From positions 323,423 to 387,422 of the forward strand of contig BJOX01000258.1 in the NCBI GenBank assembly GCA_009731375.1: a stretch of DNA of 64,000 nucleotides. Reading direction: 5' to 3'. The notes under the pieces were generated by a model. The model was given only the letters and a program-made list of their open reading frames with translations, made no database searches and was not told where the DNA came from. Both the position numbers and the translations under genes were made by a program. Shown here in pieces: positions 32,076-43,126 of this stretch (positions are counted from its first letter, which is position 1; each line of letters starts with the position of its first letter). This DNA is from Paulinella micropora (lineage: Eukaryota; Cercozoa; Imbricatea; Euglyphida).

Positions 32076-32276
32076 ATGCCCGACTACAAACAAGGTAAAA
32101 TATATGCTATCAGGTCGTATCAAACGGATCAGGTGTATATTGGTTCAACCACTCAACCATTATACAAAAGACTTTATTATCATAAAATTGATTATAAAAA
32201 CTGGATGAATGGAAAATGTCTATATATTTCTTCGAGTTCGTGCCATCAAAATAAGCATATATTGTCATGCCCCTAG
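32076..32276 (+). pseudogene. GIY-YIG endonuclease, truncated (copy 2)
   Basis: MPDYKQGKIYAIRSYQTDQV then YIGSTTQPLYKRLYYHK, nearly identical to the core of the copy at 24775. The frame is lost near 32230 (SSFEFV reads on in another frame to a stop), and the acidic metal-binding region is missing. It runs into the 3' end of the fibre gene on the other strand. Confidence 0.85.
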
Positions 32277-34503
32277 TTGTGTTGGTAAAAAATTGGATAC
32301 ACATCATATGAATTTATTGCCTGTATATGTGGGCCGTTAGTTTTACCATCTGTTCCATACAACTCTAAACCCCCTGTTGCTCCTGTTCCCTTTGTTGATT
32401 TGCCTATAATTATTGGTTTGTCTAATGCAGTTGTTATTTTATCGCTTGCCGTTAATGTTGTTGTAGTCATGCCAGCAGTTGAAGTAATTGTTGTCCCTGT
32501 TATTGTTCCACCATTTGTTATGTTGTTTGAGTTCATATCTAAGTCCCCATAAAACCGCATACCGCCAGCATTGTTAAAACGGACGATGTCAGATGAAGCA
32601 CTTTTATTATCCAAAAGTTTTGAAATATAAAGATCTGCTCCTTTTACATCAAATGCTACATTCATAAATACATAACCTCTTTGGTTCGCGGTTCCACTTG
32701 TAGCAGTATTTAGAGTAAATAAGAAATATTGATAATCACCTGATGTCCAGTTATTTCAACACCACTGCTATATGTCTTAATTCCTGCTATGGTTTGGTTT
32801 CCTGTTAGTTTTACATTTTGCCCGTCTTTTGTATCAACATAACTTTTATTTGCTCCATCTGGTGAAGCGGAAGGGTCTGCCAAGTTTGTTATTTTGTTGT
32901 TATTCAAACTTAATGTTGTTCCAGTTGCGGTTATAATTAAAGTATTACCTGAATATAACTCTACATACGAACCAGTTATTTGTATCGGATACCAAGTCGC
33001 TGTTGCTGTTTTTTGTGCTGCAATCATTCCTATTTTTGTATCAAAGGCTATGCCAATACCATCAAAAGTAGTAGGATTGGATGAACCACTTACTTCTAAA
33101 GTTGATGTAAATTTTTTATTTCCTGCTATGGTTTGGTCTGTTGTTAGTTTAACCACCGAAGTATCAAGAACGGAAACATCCACACCATCAACCAAATTAA
33201 CATTTGTTATGCTTTGGCTTTTCATATCAATCCCCGCACTTGCATTTATTATACTGCTAAATGTTTTAATTCCTCCTATGGTTTGGTCTGTTGTTAATTT
33301 CACGCAATTATCATCAACATATTTTTTATTTACCACATGGTCTGTTAATGTTGGAACCAGATTAGTCCCTATTGAAATTTGATTTCTAAATGTTTTAGTT
33401 CCTGCTATGGTTTGGTCTGTTGTTAGTTTAACCACCGAAGTATCGAGAACAGAAACATCAACACCATCAACCAAATTAACATTCGTTATACTTTGCCCTC
33501 CCATATTTAATCCAGCATTTGCTGTTATTAATCCACTTGCTGTTATTGCTTTCGTGGTTAATAAACCTGCTGTATCAATTTCTATGGCTGTAGCCCAGAA
33601 AACGGGGTCTCCAACGACACTTCCACTACCATATAAAAATTTTAATTTATCATTATATTTATAAATCATAAAGTTGGAATTTGCATAACTTGATTCCCAT
33701 CCAACAGAACCCATATAAGCATCAAAAGCTAAACTTATAGTATCGTGTTGTAAATTAACTAATGAAAAAGTAGGATAATTATCTTGTGATTTAATTGCTT
33801 GCATATGCGCACCACCAGTGAAATCACCATAATTACCATACAATTCTAAACCACCAGTCGCACCCATTCCTTTTGTTGATCTGCCTATGATTATTGGTTT
33901 CCCATACCATGTTGATATTTTGTCAATAAATGTTTTAGCCCCTGCTATGGTTTGGTCTCCTGTTAGTTTAACCACCGAGCCATCAAGAACAGAAACATCA
34001 ATGCCATCAACAAGATTTACGTTTGTTATGCTTTGCCCTCCCATATTTAATGTTCCCGTCATATTGAAAATTCCATCTAATCTTAGGAAGGGTGATGTCG
34101 TATTTCTCCTTTGCCCTGTGCTATAAATAAGCAATTGATTGCTGTTGGGTGTGCCTGTTATTGTTACATCCGTTAATTTATCTAATTCAAAGTCGCTTAT
34201 ATAACTTGAAGATAATGTAGCAAATGAAGTATTGCCTAACCCATCTGTTTTTAATACTTGATTAGCCGTGCCGTCCGCTAATGGTAAATCGTATTCGTTA
34301 TTAATTGACACATAACCAGTATCAGATATCAACAAAGAGGAGTTATTATTTCGCGATGATATTGTTATGTCGTCTGTCTTTGCTTGTATTGAGTTTGCTT
34401 CAATGTGATCACCATATAATACACCATTAATGTCTAAATCCTCATCTACTAGTATGACAGAGCCGTAAAAATGATATGTCCATGGATTTCCTAAATGGTT
34501 CAT
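32273..34503 (-). pseudogene. Fibre / tail-spike-like repeat protein, frameshifted
   Basis: Begins MNHLGNPWTYHFYGSVILVD. It is built from repeats typical of phage and PLV fibres: VKLTTDQTIAGTKTF and GGQSITNVNLVDGVDVSVLD (at least four copies), ADPSASPDGANKSYVDTK and GKPIIIGRSTKGMGATGGLE (twice). Beta-helical trimeric fibres bind host receptors. A frameshift near 32735 splits the last 140 codons off. The end, IQAINSYDVYPIFYQHN, stops where the internal repeat would continue, so the 3' end may be truncated where it meets the GIY-YIG remnant. About 740 codons. Confidence 0.75.
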
Positions 34504-34533
34504 ATTTTAATTCTATTATTTTATATTGTAGAA

Positions 34534-34540
34534 TATATAG
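34534..34540 (+). promoter_or_regulatory. TATATAG motif in the 47-bp divergent promoter
   Basis: Lies between the fibre start (34503, minus) and the MNIFG gene (34551, plus). The whole gap is A/T. Confidence 0.45.
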
Positions 34541-34550
34541 TTTAAAAAAT

Positions 34551-35043
34551 ATGAATATATTTGGACGATCACAAGAACAGCAGTCAATAGATACAAAAAC
34601 TATTGCCGTTGCTGCCACTCCATCACTGACACGAGTTATTCAAAATGTATAATTCTACAGCACTCAGATCCGCAATGACTGGCACATCATTTACAACTCT
34701 TGACACATCTGGAGTTGGTAGCAAAACAATATCCAATTTAGCAGTTGGTCAGTATATAATTGTTTCTTTTTCTGGATGTTTAACAATGGCGATAAATCCC
34801 GTGGGCAATGGGTCTTTTCAATTTCAATTCTATTTTGATGACGGCTCATATGCTTATAGTCTTGATACAGAGATAACCGATTATTTTCCTGCTTTCACTA
34901 ATGAAGAATATAGTTGCAAATGGATTGTCCAAAAAACAACCACAACACAGGTTCTTTTAGCGTGGCAGATTACGGCTCCTAGTAATGATATAAGCAAACA
35001 GACGGTTAAAAAAACGGGTCGCATTGAAACTTTATCCAACTAA
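34551..35043 (+). pseudogene. Viral structural-like protein, MNIFG family, frameshifted
   Basis: MNIFGRSQEQQSIDTKTIAV, then a frameshift near 34648 into YNSTALRSAMTGTSFTTLDT and a beta-rich domain ending KKTGRIETLSN. The opening resembles the gene at 22724 (MNLFGQS). It is divergent from the fibre gene, so a fibre-associated or receptor-binding role is possible. Unrecognised. Confidence 0.45.
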
Positions 35044-35184
35044 TAGAGTTTCCGTGGCCTGTGCAGCGGGTGCGAACATTTCATCGAATGTTTATTTTAA
35101 ATCAAGAAATGTTGATAAGCCTATTTCATTTAACCCATGATTTTTTAGTATTGATGTGATGAGAGATATAGCACTAACCGCGGA

Positions 35185-35846
35185 TTACATATGAAACCTG
35201 TCATACATATCCTTCAGGGTTGTTAGTTTGCCTTCGGGTTGAGATAGAACATCTCTAAAAAATGTCTTATAATATAATTTACCATATTTAAGAATAGGGC
35301 GTTGGTCTGGCGGTATGTGTGCGTATCTACTCTTGTGCCATTTCTTCATATCCTCCTGCATTGTCGTGCGGTCTTCCACTTTCATATACAAGAAGTTAAA
35401 CGGATCTTTTGATACTTTCAAATGTGCCGTTATTATTTCATAGCAACTATACCCATTCTCGGGCGGATTTCGTTTTGCCTTAATAATCGGCGTTTTCTTC
35501 TCCCTAACTGGCGAGGGCTCCTCTTTTGCTTCTAAAACTGGTAGTTCTTTTTTCGCCAGTTCTCCTACATTAGCCTTTGATTTCAGTGATGCCAGTTTCC
35601 TTCAAATCACATTCTTTAAAGGATGTATATTCTTTTGTTGTTGTTGGTTCATTATCAAAGAATTTTTTCATCGTATCAACGGGGCAATAAAACTTTAACA
35701 TTATCACCCTCTTGATTTTGTTCCGGTCGGTATTTTTCATAAAAGACGATATCAGGCTTTAGTGATTTGCTTGTTGGCAGTTTTATATCGCTACTTAAAT
35801 GAGTCCATTTTTCTATTTGGCTCAGATAATCTTTTTTGGTTGACAT
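35185..35846 (-). pseudogene. Viral protein of unknown function, frameshifted
   Basis: Starts MSTKKDYLSQIEKWTHLSSD after a TATATAA motif. Frames change near 35680 and again near 35420-35600, where proline/lysine-rich sequence (REKKTPIIKAKRNPPENG) leads into VSKDPFNFLYMKVEDRTTMQ and the end YDRFHM. It lies just downstream of the helicase C-terminus. No family recognised. Confidence 0.5.
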
Positions 35847-35847
35847 G

Positions 35848-35857
35848 TTATATATAA
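35848..35857 (-). promoter_or_regulatory. TATATATAA motif before the 35846 gene
   Basis: TTATATATAA lies 1 nt upstream of the ATG, in the short gap to the helicase 3' end. Confidence 0.45.
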
Positions 35858-36280
35858 GCATAACAAAAAAAAAAATCTGTTTTCATTGTCGTCGTCGTCG
35901 TCAAAAGCCCATTCATTATCGCCGTAAATAACCTTCCATTGATTTTTGCTTTCTTCTAAGGTTGGTAAATCCACGTATCTAACTCGCGTGCCTGCTTCCA
36001 TCGTTTTCTTCTTTTCTACCATATTTGGCATTAGTTTTCTAAGACTAGTCCAGAAACTGACTCGCGAAGTGTGCGTTGCTTCTTTTGAAACCTCTTCACC
36101 AAAATGAATTCCTGGAAATTGGTTTGTAATATATCCTAAGTTCAAGCAATCCAACCACCACTTTCTCAACTTTGAAAGGGATTTCACTTTTTGTTCTCGC
36201 AGTCCCTTTGTAATGATTGTTTCGCGATCGTTAAACTCGCTAAGGTCTCTTTCAAGAAGAAACTTCGCCAGTCGTTGCCT

Positions 36281-36393
36281 GTGTGTGTGTGTGTGTGAGT
36301 GAGTGAGTGAGTGAGTGAGAGAGAGAGAGAGAGAGAGAGAGTGAGTGAGTGTGTGAGAGAGAGAGAGAGAGAGACAGAGAGAGAGACAGAGAC

Positions 36394-36445
<52 letters not shown>

Positions 36446-36507
36446 GGTTGAGAACAGCGAGAGAGAGAGAGAGAGCAAGAGAGAGAGAGACACACAGACA
36501 GACAGAC

Positions 36508-36565
<58 letters not shown>
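36281..36565. repeat. (GT)n(GAGT)n(GA)n(TA)n compound microsatellite
   Basis: GT, GAGT, GA, TA and GA tracts in succession. The phrase GTTGAGAACAGCG occurs twice (36447 and 36565). Confidence 0.93.
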
Positions 36566-36567
<2 letters not shown>

Positions 36568-36648
36568 GAGAACAGCGCTTTCAAGACTCCAATATTTCAT
36601 ATAAATGAAATCTGCATTGGACGCCCCCCCCCCCGGGGGGGGGGGGGG

Positions 36649-37460
36649 NNNNNNNNNNNNNNNNNNNNNNNNNNNNNNNNNNNNNNNNNNNNNNNNNNNN
36701 NNNNNNNNNNNNNNNNNNNNNNNNNNNNNNNNNNNNNNNNNNNNNNNNNNNNNNNNNNNNNNNNNNNNNNNNNNNNNNNNNNNNNNNNNNNNNNNNNNNN
36801 NNNNNNNNNNNNNNNNNNNNNNNNNNNNNNNNNNNNNNNNNNNNNNNNNNNNNNNNNNNNNNNNNNNNNNNNNNNNNNNNNNNNNNNNNNNNNNNNNNNN
36901 NNNNNNNNNNNNNNNNNNNNNNNNNNNNNNNNNNNNNNNNNNNNNNNNNNNNNNNNNNNNNNNNNNNNNNNNNNNNNNNNNNNNNNNNNNNNNNNNNNNN
37001 NNNNNNNNNNNNNNNNNNNNNNNNNNNNNNNNNNNNNNNNNNNNNNNNNNNNNNNNNNNNNNNNNNNNNNNNNNNNNNNNNNNNNNNNNNNNNNNNNNNN
37101 NNNNNNNNNNNNNNNNNNNNNNNNNNNNNNNNNNNNNNNNNNNNNNNNNNNNNNNNNNNNNNNNNNNNNNNNNNNNNNNNNNNNNNNNNNNNNNNNNNNN
37201 NNNNNNNNNNNNNNNNNNNNNNNNNNNNNNNNNNNNNNNNNNNNNNNNNNNNNNNNNNNNNNNNNNNNNNNNNNNNNNNNNNNNNNNNNNNNNNNNNNNN
37301 NNNNNNNNNNNNNNNNNNNNNNNNNNNNNNNNNNNNNNNNNNNNNNNNNNNNNNNNNNNNNNNNNNNNNNNNNNNNNNNNNNNNNNNNNNNNNNNNNNNN
37401 NNNNNNNNNNNNNNNNNNNNNNNNNNNNNNNNNNNNNNNNNNNNNNNNNNNNNNNNNNNN
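36649..37460. other. Assembly gap (812 N)
   Basis: N run flanked by C/G homopolymer on the left and GA repeats on the right; content unknown. Long apparent reading frames across it are artefacts. Confidence 0.99.
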
Positions 37461-38530
<1,070 letters not shown>

Positions 38531-38563
38531 GCGATGAAAAATTTATGTCTGCGTAATTCACAG

Positions 38564-38647
38564 GTGAACAAGTCTTTGAAGGAATTGACACTCTGGGACA
38601 ACAAAATGGGTCGAGAACGTGCAAAAGCGATCGCGGCCGCGCTTAAG
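38564..38647 (+). CDS. LRR exon (RNase-inhibitor type), plus strand
   Basis: 84 bp, phase 0, bordered by TTCACAG before and GTACCT after. It encodes VNKSLKELTLWDNKMGRERA and on to AIAAALK, one 28-residue LRR of the RI/NLRC3 type (LxxLxLxxNxxGxxGAxAIAxAL). It would be one exon of an intracellular LRR protein. Its 5' splice site lies within the palindrome GGTACC, shared with the minus-strand exon at 38652. Confidence 0.7.
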
Positions 38648-38651
38648 GTAC

Positions 38652-38735
38652 CTTGAGTGCCTCTCCAAGAGCTTGCGTTCCCGCATCTCCAATTTCGTTC
38701 CCTGCCAGATCAATCTCACGCAGAGTCTTGTTCGT
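38652..38735 (-). pseudogene. LRR exon, minus strand, acceptor lost
   Basis: Encodes NKTLREIDLAGNEIGDAGTQ and ALGEALK followed by the donor GTACCT. The upstream end reads ATACGAACAAG, where the sister exon at 39584 has CAG|GTGAACAAG, so the 3' splice site is damaged. Confidence 0.6.
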
Positions 38736-38744
38736 ATATTGGTG

Positions 38745-38814
38745 CTGTTGGACCTAACTAATCAATAAAAGCAGTGGCCCAGAGGGCGCCAAGACTATCG
38801 CTGATATGCTAAAG
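38745..38814 (+). pseudogene. LRR exon fragment, plus strand
   Basis: Encodes GPEGAKTIADMLK followed by AAG|GTACCT. Upstream, LLDLTNQ lies in another frame with a TAA, so the exon is broken. A near copy ends at 39751. Confidence 0.5.
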
Positions 38815-39127
38815 GTACCTCTAATGTTTGAGAGAGAATGAGAGAATGAGAGAATGAGAGAGAGAGAGAGAGAGAATGAGAAAATGAGAGAATGAGAGAA
38901 TGAGAAAAGAGGGAATGAGAAAAGAGGGAATGAGAAAAGAGGGAATGAGAGAGAGGTAATGAGAGAGAGAGAGGGAATGAGAGAGAGAGAGAGGGAATGA
39001 GAGAGAGAGAGAGAGAGGGAATGAGAGAGAGTGACAGAAGAGAACAGTGTGCGCGCGCGTGTGTGTGCGTGTGTGTGTGTGTGTGTGTATGTGTGTGTGT
39101 TGCGTGCGTGCGTGTGTGTGTGTGTGT

Positions 39128-39189
<62 letters not shown>

Positions 39190-39264
39190 GGAGAGGGAGA
39201 GAGAGAGAATGAGAGAATGAAAGAGGAAGAGATGGGTACGTAGAGAGAGACAGTGAATGAGAGA

Positions 39265-39350
<86 letters not shown>

Positions 39351-39360
39351 TATATGTATG
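38815..39360. repeat. (GAGA/GAAT)n and (GT)n arrays
   Basis: GA repeats with AATGA interruptions, GT tract 39045-39172, and more GA with GATA and GACA variants to 39352. Confidence 0.93.
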
Positions 39361-39412
39361 TGTATGTGTCTTTGTCTGCGATGAAAACTTTACGATTGTG
39401 TAATTCTCAAAT

Positions 39413-39496
39413 GTGAACAAGTCTTTGAAGGACTTGAAACTTCATAACAACAGGATTGATCCAGAAGGTGCAAAAGCGATCGCGGCCGCGCTTGAG
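39413..39496 (+). pseudogene. LRR exon, plus strand (second copy), acceptor lost
   Basis: 84 bp encoding VNKSLKDLKLHNNRIDPEGA and AIAAALE, ending GAG|GTACCT. The AG expected before GTGAAC is changed (CTCAAAT). Together with 38564 it shows a duplicated exon block including the upstream TTTGTCTGCGATGAAAA phrase. Confidence 0.6.
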
Positions 39497-39500
39497 GTAC

Positions 39501-39584
39501 CTTGAGTGCCTCTCCAAGAGCTTGCGCTCCCGCATCTCCGATTTTGGTCATCGCCAGATCAATCTCACGCAGAGTCTTGTTCAC
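39501..39584 (-). CDS. LRR exon, minus strand
   Basis: 84 bp, phase 0, with an intact CAG acceptor at 39587-39585 and donor AAG|GTACCT. It encodes VNKTLREIDLAMTKIGDAGA and QALGEALK. It probably follows the exon at 39756-39845 in a minus-strand gene. Confidence 0.7.
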
Positions 39585-39689
39585 CTGCATTCAACATGAG
39601 CACGCATCATAAATGCTAGCCGGCGGGGTAGCAACAGGCGCAAATACATATTTTCAAACATATTGGTGCAGGTTAACTGGGCTGTTGGA

Positions 39690-39751
39690 CCTAATTAATC
39701 AATAAAAGCATCGGCCCAGAGGGCGCCAAGACTATCGCTGATATGCTAAAG
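39690..39751 (+). pseudogene. LRR exon fragment, plus strand (second copy)
   Basis: Near copy of 38745-38814 (GPEGAKTIADMLK, AAG|GTACCT) with the same internal TAA/frame change, so the damage predates the duplication. Confidence 0.5.
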
Positions 39752-39755
39752 GTAC

Positions 39756-39845
39756 CTCTAATCCTTTCGCGATGTGCTGCGCTCCTTCTGCACCAATCTG
39801 ATTCGATGAAACGTCCAGCCTCTCGAGCTTGCACCCCTTGTTCTC
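39756..39845 (-). CDS. LRR exon, minus strand
   Basis: 90 bp, phase 0, GTGCACAG acceptor and GAG|GTACCT donor. It encodes ENKGCKLERLDVSSNQIGAE and GAQHIAKGLE. It faces the plus-strand exon ending at 39751 across the same GGTACC. Confidence 0.72.
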
Positions 39846-39957
39846 CTGTGCACACAAAAACATTCATTTACAATGCTACGGGAGTGCATATAAAATAATG
39901 TTGTTGCATTATGTAACAGAATTTTGTTCAAACATCAGATGACTTAATACTACGCAC

Positions 39958-40101
39958 CGTGAGTAAAGCAGCGATAACAATAGCGCTCAGGTTATTGTAG
40001 CCCTTGTTTGATAAGTTCATATTTGTTGTTTTCCCGTCACGGAATGACGCGACAGGGATCCAGTCGCCTTGAATTTTGATGCGCTCGATGCTCTGGTTGC
40101 C
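39958..40101 (-). CDS. LRR-gene exon, minus strand
   Basis: 144 bp, phase 0, with acceptor TATGTTAG and donor ACG|GTGCGT. It encodes GNQSIERIKIQGDWIPVASF, RDGKTTNMNLSNKGYNNLSA and IVIAALLT, a first LRR-like unit. With 39756-39845 and 39501-39584 it makes a coherent three-exon minus-strand series, all in the same phase. Confidence 0.65.
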
Positions 40102-40564
40102 CTAACATACAGAACATCCAGGCGGCACGTCAGTAGATCTGCGAGGCAACAACTTGAGCTTTGCGTTGGCGGCAGTGGCCAAGCAAAATCCCCGCATCAA
40201 AGCGATGTGTAGCATTCCACTTGATTCACTGCGCAGCAAGAAGAAAACACTCCTTGATCGGCTATCAAGAGGTATGTAAAAGCTTCTATTTCGGCAGAAT
40301 TTTTGAAGGTCAATCCGAGGACAAGTGACAGAAAATTGTGAAAAATGCATGTACCAGCATACACACATACTTTTTGTGCTGTTTTCTGTCTTTTCAAACA
40401 CCAACAGCGATTTCTGACACCTGCTTGCTTTTTAATGCTGCTGCACCGCCAGGTGGCAAATTTAAAACCCATCTTCACATGTAGGTAAATAACACTTTCA
40501 AGACTCCAATACCGCATAGAAATAAAATCGGAAATTGATGGCGTAAGGCGAATAGCTGCAGCTC

Positions 40565-40695
40565 GTAAGTTATGTGAGTATGTGAGTGTATGTATGTGTA
40601 TATATGTATGCGTGTGTGGGGCAAGCATGTGTGTGTGTATGTGTGTATGTGTGTGTTTGCGTGTGTTTGCTGTTGTTTGTGTGTGTTTGTGTGTG

Positions 40696-40751
<56 letters not shown>

Positions 40752-40820
40752 GAGAGAGAAAGAAAATATATATATACATATATATGTATATTATATATAT
40801 ATATATGTGTGTGTGTGTGT
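40565..40820. repeat. (GT)n(GA)n(TA)n(GT)n compound microsatellite at the right end of the insertion
   Basis: GT, GA, TA and GT tracts in nearly mirror order to 36281-36565 at the other end of the insertion. Confidence 0.93.
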
Positions 40821-40963
40821 GATCTGATATCCGTAATCACTTTTCTCTTTTCGTCTTGTTTCATAAGTGCCAGTTCATCAGAAACATCAAGGACGAGCCA
40901 TCGTTGCTCTGTTGTACCCGCCGGCACTACCCATTCTTCGTTTGAAGCAAGTACCAAGAATAA

Positions 40964-41261
40964 CACAGCCAAACAATACCCCTCCCATATCCGGGTATGA
41001 TACCCGGTATGATACCCGTGGGGTATCATAAACCGATACCCCTAGTCCATATACCCCTGTCCCATACCCCGGGGTATGATACTCCTGTCCCATACCCCTG
41101 TTCCATACATCGGGGGGGTATGGGAGGGCGGGGGAGGGTATCATAACCCAGGGATACGGGGGAAGGGTATCATAACCCAGGGATATGGGAGGGGGGGGTA
41201 TGGGCGTATCATACCCCAGGGGTATCATACCGGGTATCATACCGGGTATCGTTTGGCTGTG
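40964..41261. mobile_element. 298-bp MITE, PIF/Harbinger-like, in the helicase gene
   Basis: Terminal inverted repeats CACAGCCAAACAATACC (left) and the complement of GGTATCGTTTGGCTGTG (right), with one mismatch. The element is flanked by TAA on both sides (40961-40963 and 41262-41264), a 3-bp target duplication of the TWA type used by PIF/Harbinger transposases. The interior consists of repeated GGTATGATACC-like units in both orientations with no coding capacity. Removing the element plus one TAA brings the helicase reading frame back into register across the site, so the insertion borders are exact. Confidence 0.88.
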
Positions 41262-43116
41262 TAACATATTTTCTAATGTTAGATTTGGTACATATTTTTG
41301 TTTAAGAGTGAGTGTGTTTTCTGATACAAGTTTCTTAATTGTTCCCGCTCGTTCCTTGTCGCCACCCCATACCATTTCGTCCATAAATGCTGAGATTGCT
41401 TTTGCGAGTTGCGCATTGAAATCGCCTAATATTTCTTCAACGTCGGACGGCTGGAAGTAATAATCGGCACCTATTATGTCTTTGAATATTTCAAGAATAA
41501 TACCCTTACCTGCTCGTTCAGTGCTTGTCAAAACTAATGATAAATGTAGTTTTTGCGACGGCTTTTGGTAGATGCTCGCAAACATATCAAGCACTTTTTT
41601 ATATATGTCCTGCCTTCCCCCACACCATCTGTTTAGGATATGTTGAAAGAATGCTTCATTTTTTTCTTCTTCTGCCGTGAATGATTTCACGTCTCCTAAT
41701 GTGTCCGCTGGAATTTCAAAACCCTTAAACAAGTTATAAAACCCTTGTTTATTATTATCAAAGTATGCTTTTGGATCAAAGATTACATCATTCACTTCGC
41801 GTCTTTTTGGGTGTGTAGTCCATATTTTATACAAATCAACAACATTCAATGTGGCGGGGTTTTTGCCTAGTGCTATCCAGTCCTCCTTTGATAAATTAGT
41901 CTTTACTCTTTTGTTTTTGAAGAATGATTCCATCGCTGATTCCGTCTTGTAGCGGAATACCTCCTTACCTTTGGAATCAACATATTCTTCAATTATAGTC
42001 GGCTTTGCTAAGTTAGCAAAAGTGTATGATTTATTCATCCAGGCCAAAGCAGTATTTATCAACTCTTTGAATTTTTCCAAATTATCAAATTCGCTGGCGA
42101 GTCGTCGTAGGTCATCAATCGTGTTAATATTACGGACGATAGGGGGCGATAGTTCATGAATTTTTATACTTTTACCCTCGCAACTACTATCGTGGCAGTA
42201 GAAATACAGCCCGTCTCTTCTCCATACTACATGGCAATTATCGCTTTTATTTTCTTCCCCGTTTATGATACATACTCGTGTCCCCTTGGTTTTTAAAACA
42301 AACATTCTCTGCTTTATTTCAACAATTTCTACATTTGGTATTTTGCTGAGTATAATTTCGCGTATTTCGTCCAATATGATATGTTGATATCGCTTCAAAG
42401 TTGTATATTCGGGAATTTTGATGTCGTAAAATGTATTATCATCGGGGCGCATAATCAAATAATCGTCTATTTCCACATCTTGTAGCAGTTTCAAGGTGTT
42501 TGTTTTTGGGGTGTATGAATACGGAAGCAAAACACGATCGCTATCCTCTTTATGAGAGTAGATAGTGCGGAAAGCCCTGTTTTTGTTCTACACAGAAATA
42601 TCAAGTATGGTTCGCAATTCAATATGTCGGCTCGTTCAAATGTAAAACAGAGGTCGGGATAATCTTTTTCAATCACCACTTCCACATACTTCCAAAACTC
42701 TTTTTGTGTTTTGCAGTTTTTAAATACCAATCCATTATCGTAAGAAAAATTGCGCGACATTTTACCATTCTTACTCGCATCTAAGTATTTTGCTTTTTTT
42801 GGATTATACTTCAAGCCAGCATTAGCAAATACGTTTTCCATAAGTGTGTTCCACCGCTCACACATTTTTTCTCGCGAGATTGATAATTCATCACCATTGA
42901 TATCGGCAAACATTCGTTGGGGTTTGTTTTCCATTAATACTTCACAGTAGTGCTTTTGGTCATCGGATGTTTCTTCAATCAATTCAACGAAATCCTCTTG
43001 GCATGGCATAGTGGTGAATTGTTTGTCTTAATAAGGATCGCATCCTGTGGTTTATCTCTCAGTGCTTCTTCTTGTTTCCAATACCATTGTTCATTGGTCA
43101 GTGTCGGTGCGGTCAT

Positions 43117-43125
43117 CTTATATAG
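43117..43125 (-). promoter_or_regulatory. TATATAAG motif before the primase-helicase start
   Basis: CTATATAAG runs directly into the ATG at 43116, matching the spacing of the other TATATA motifs in the element. Confidence 0.5.
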
Positions 43126-43126
43126 T

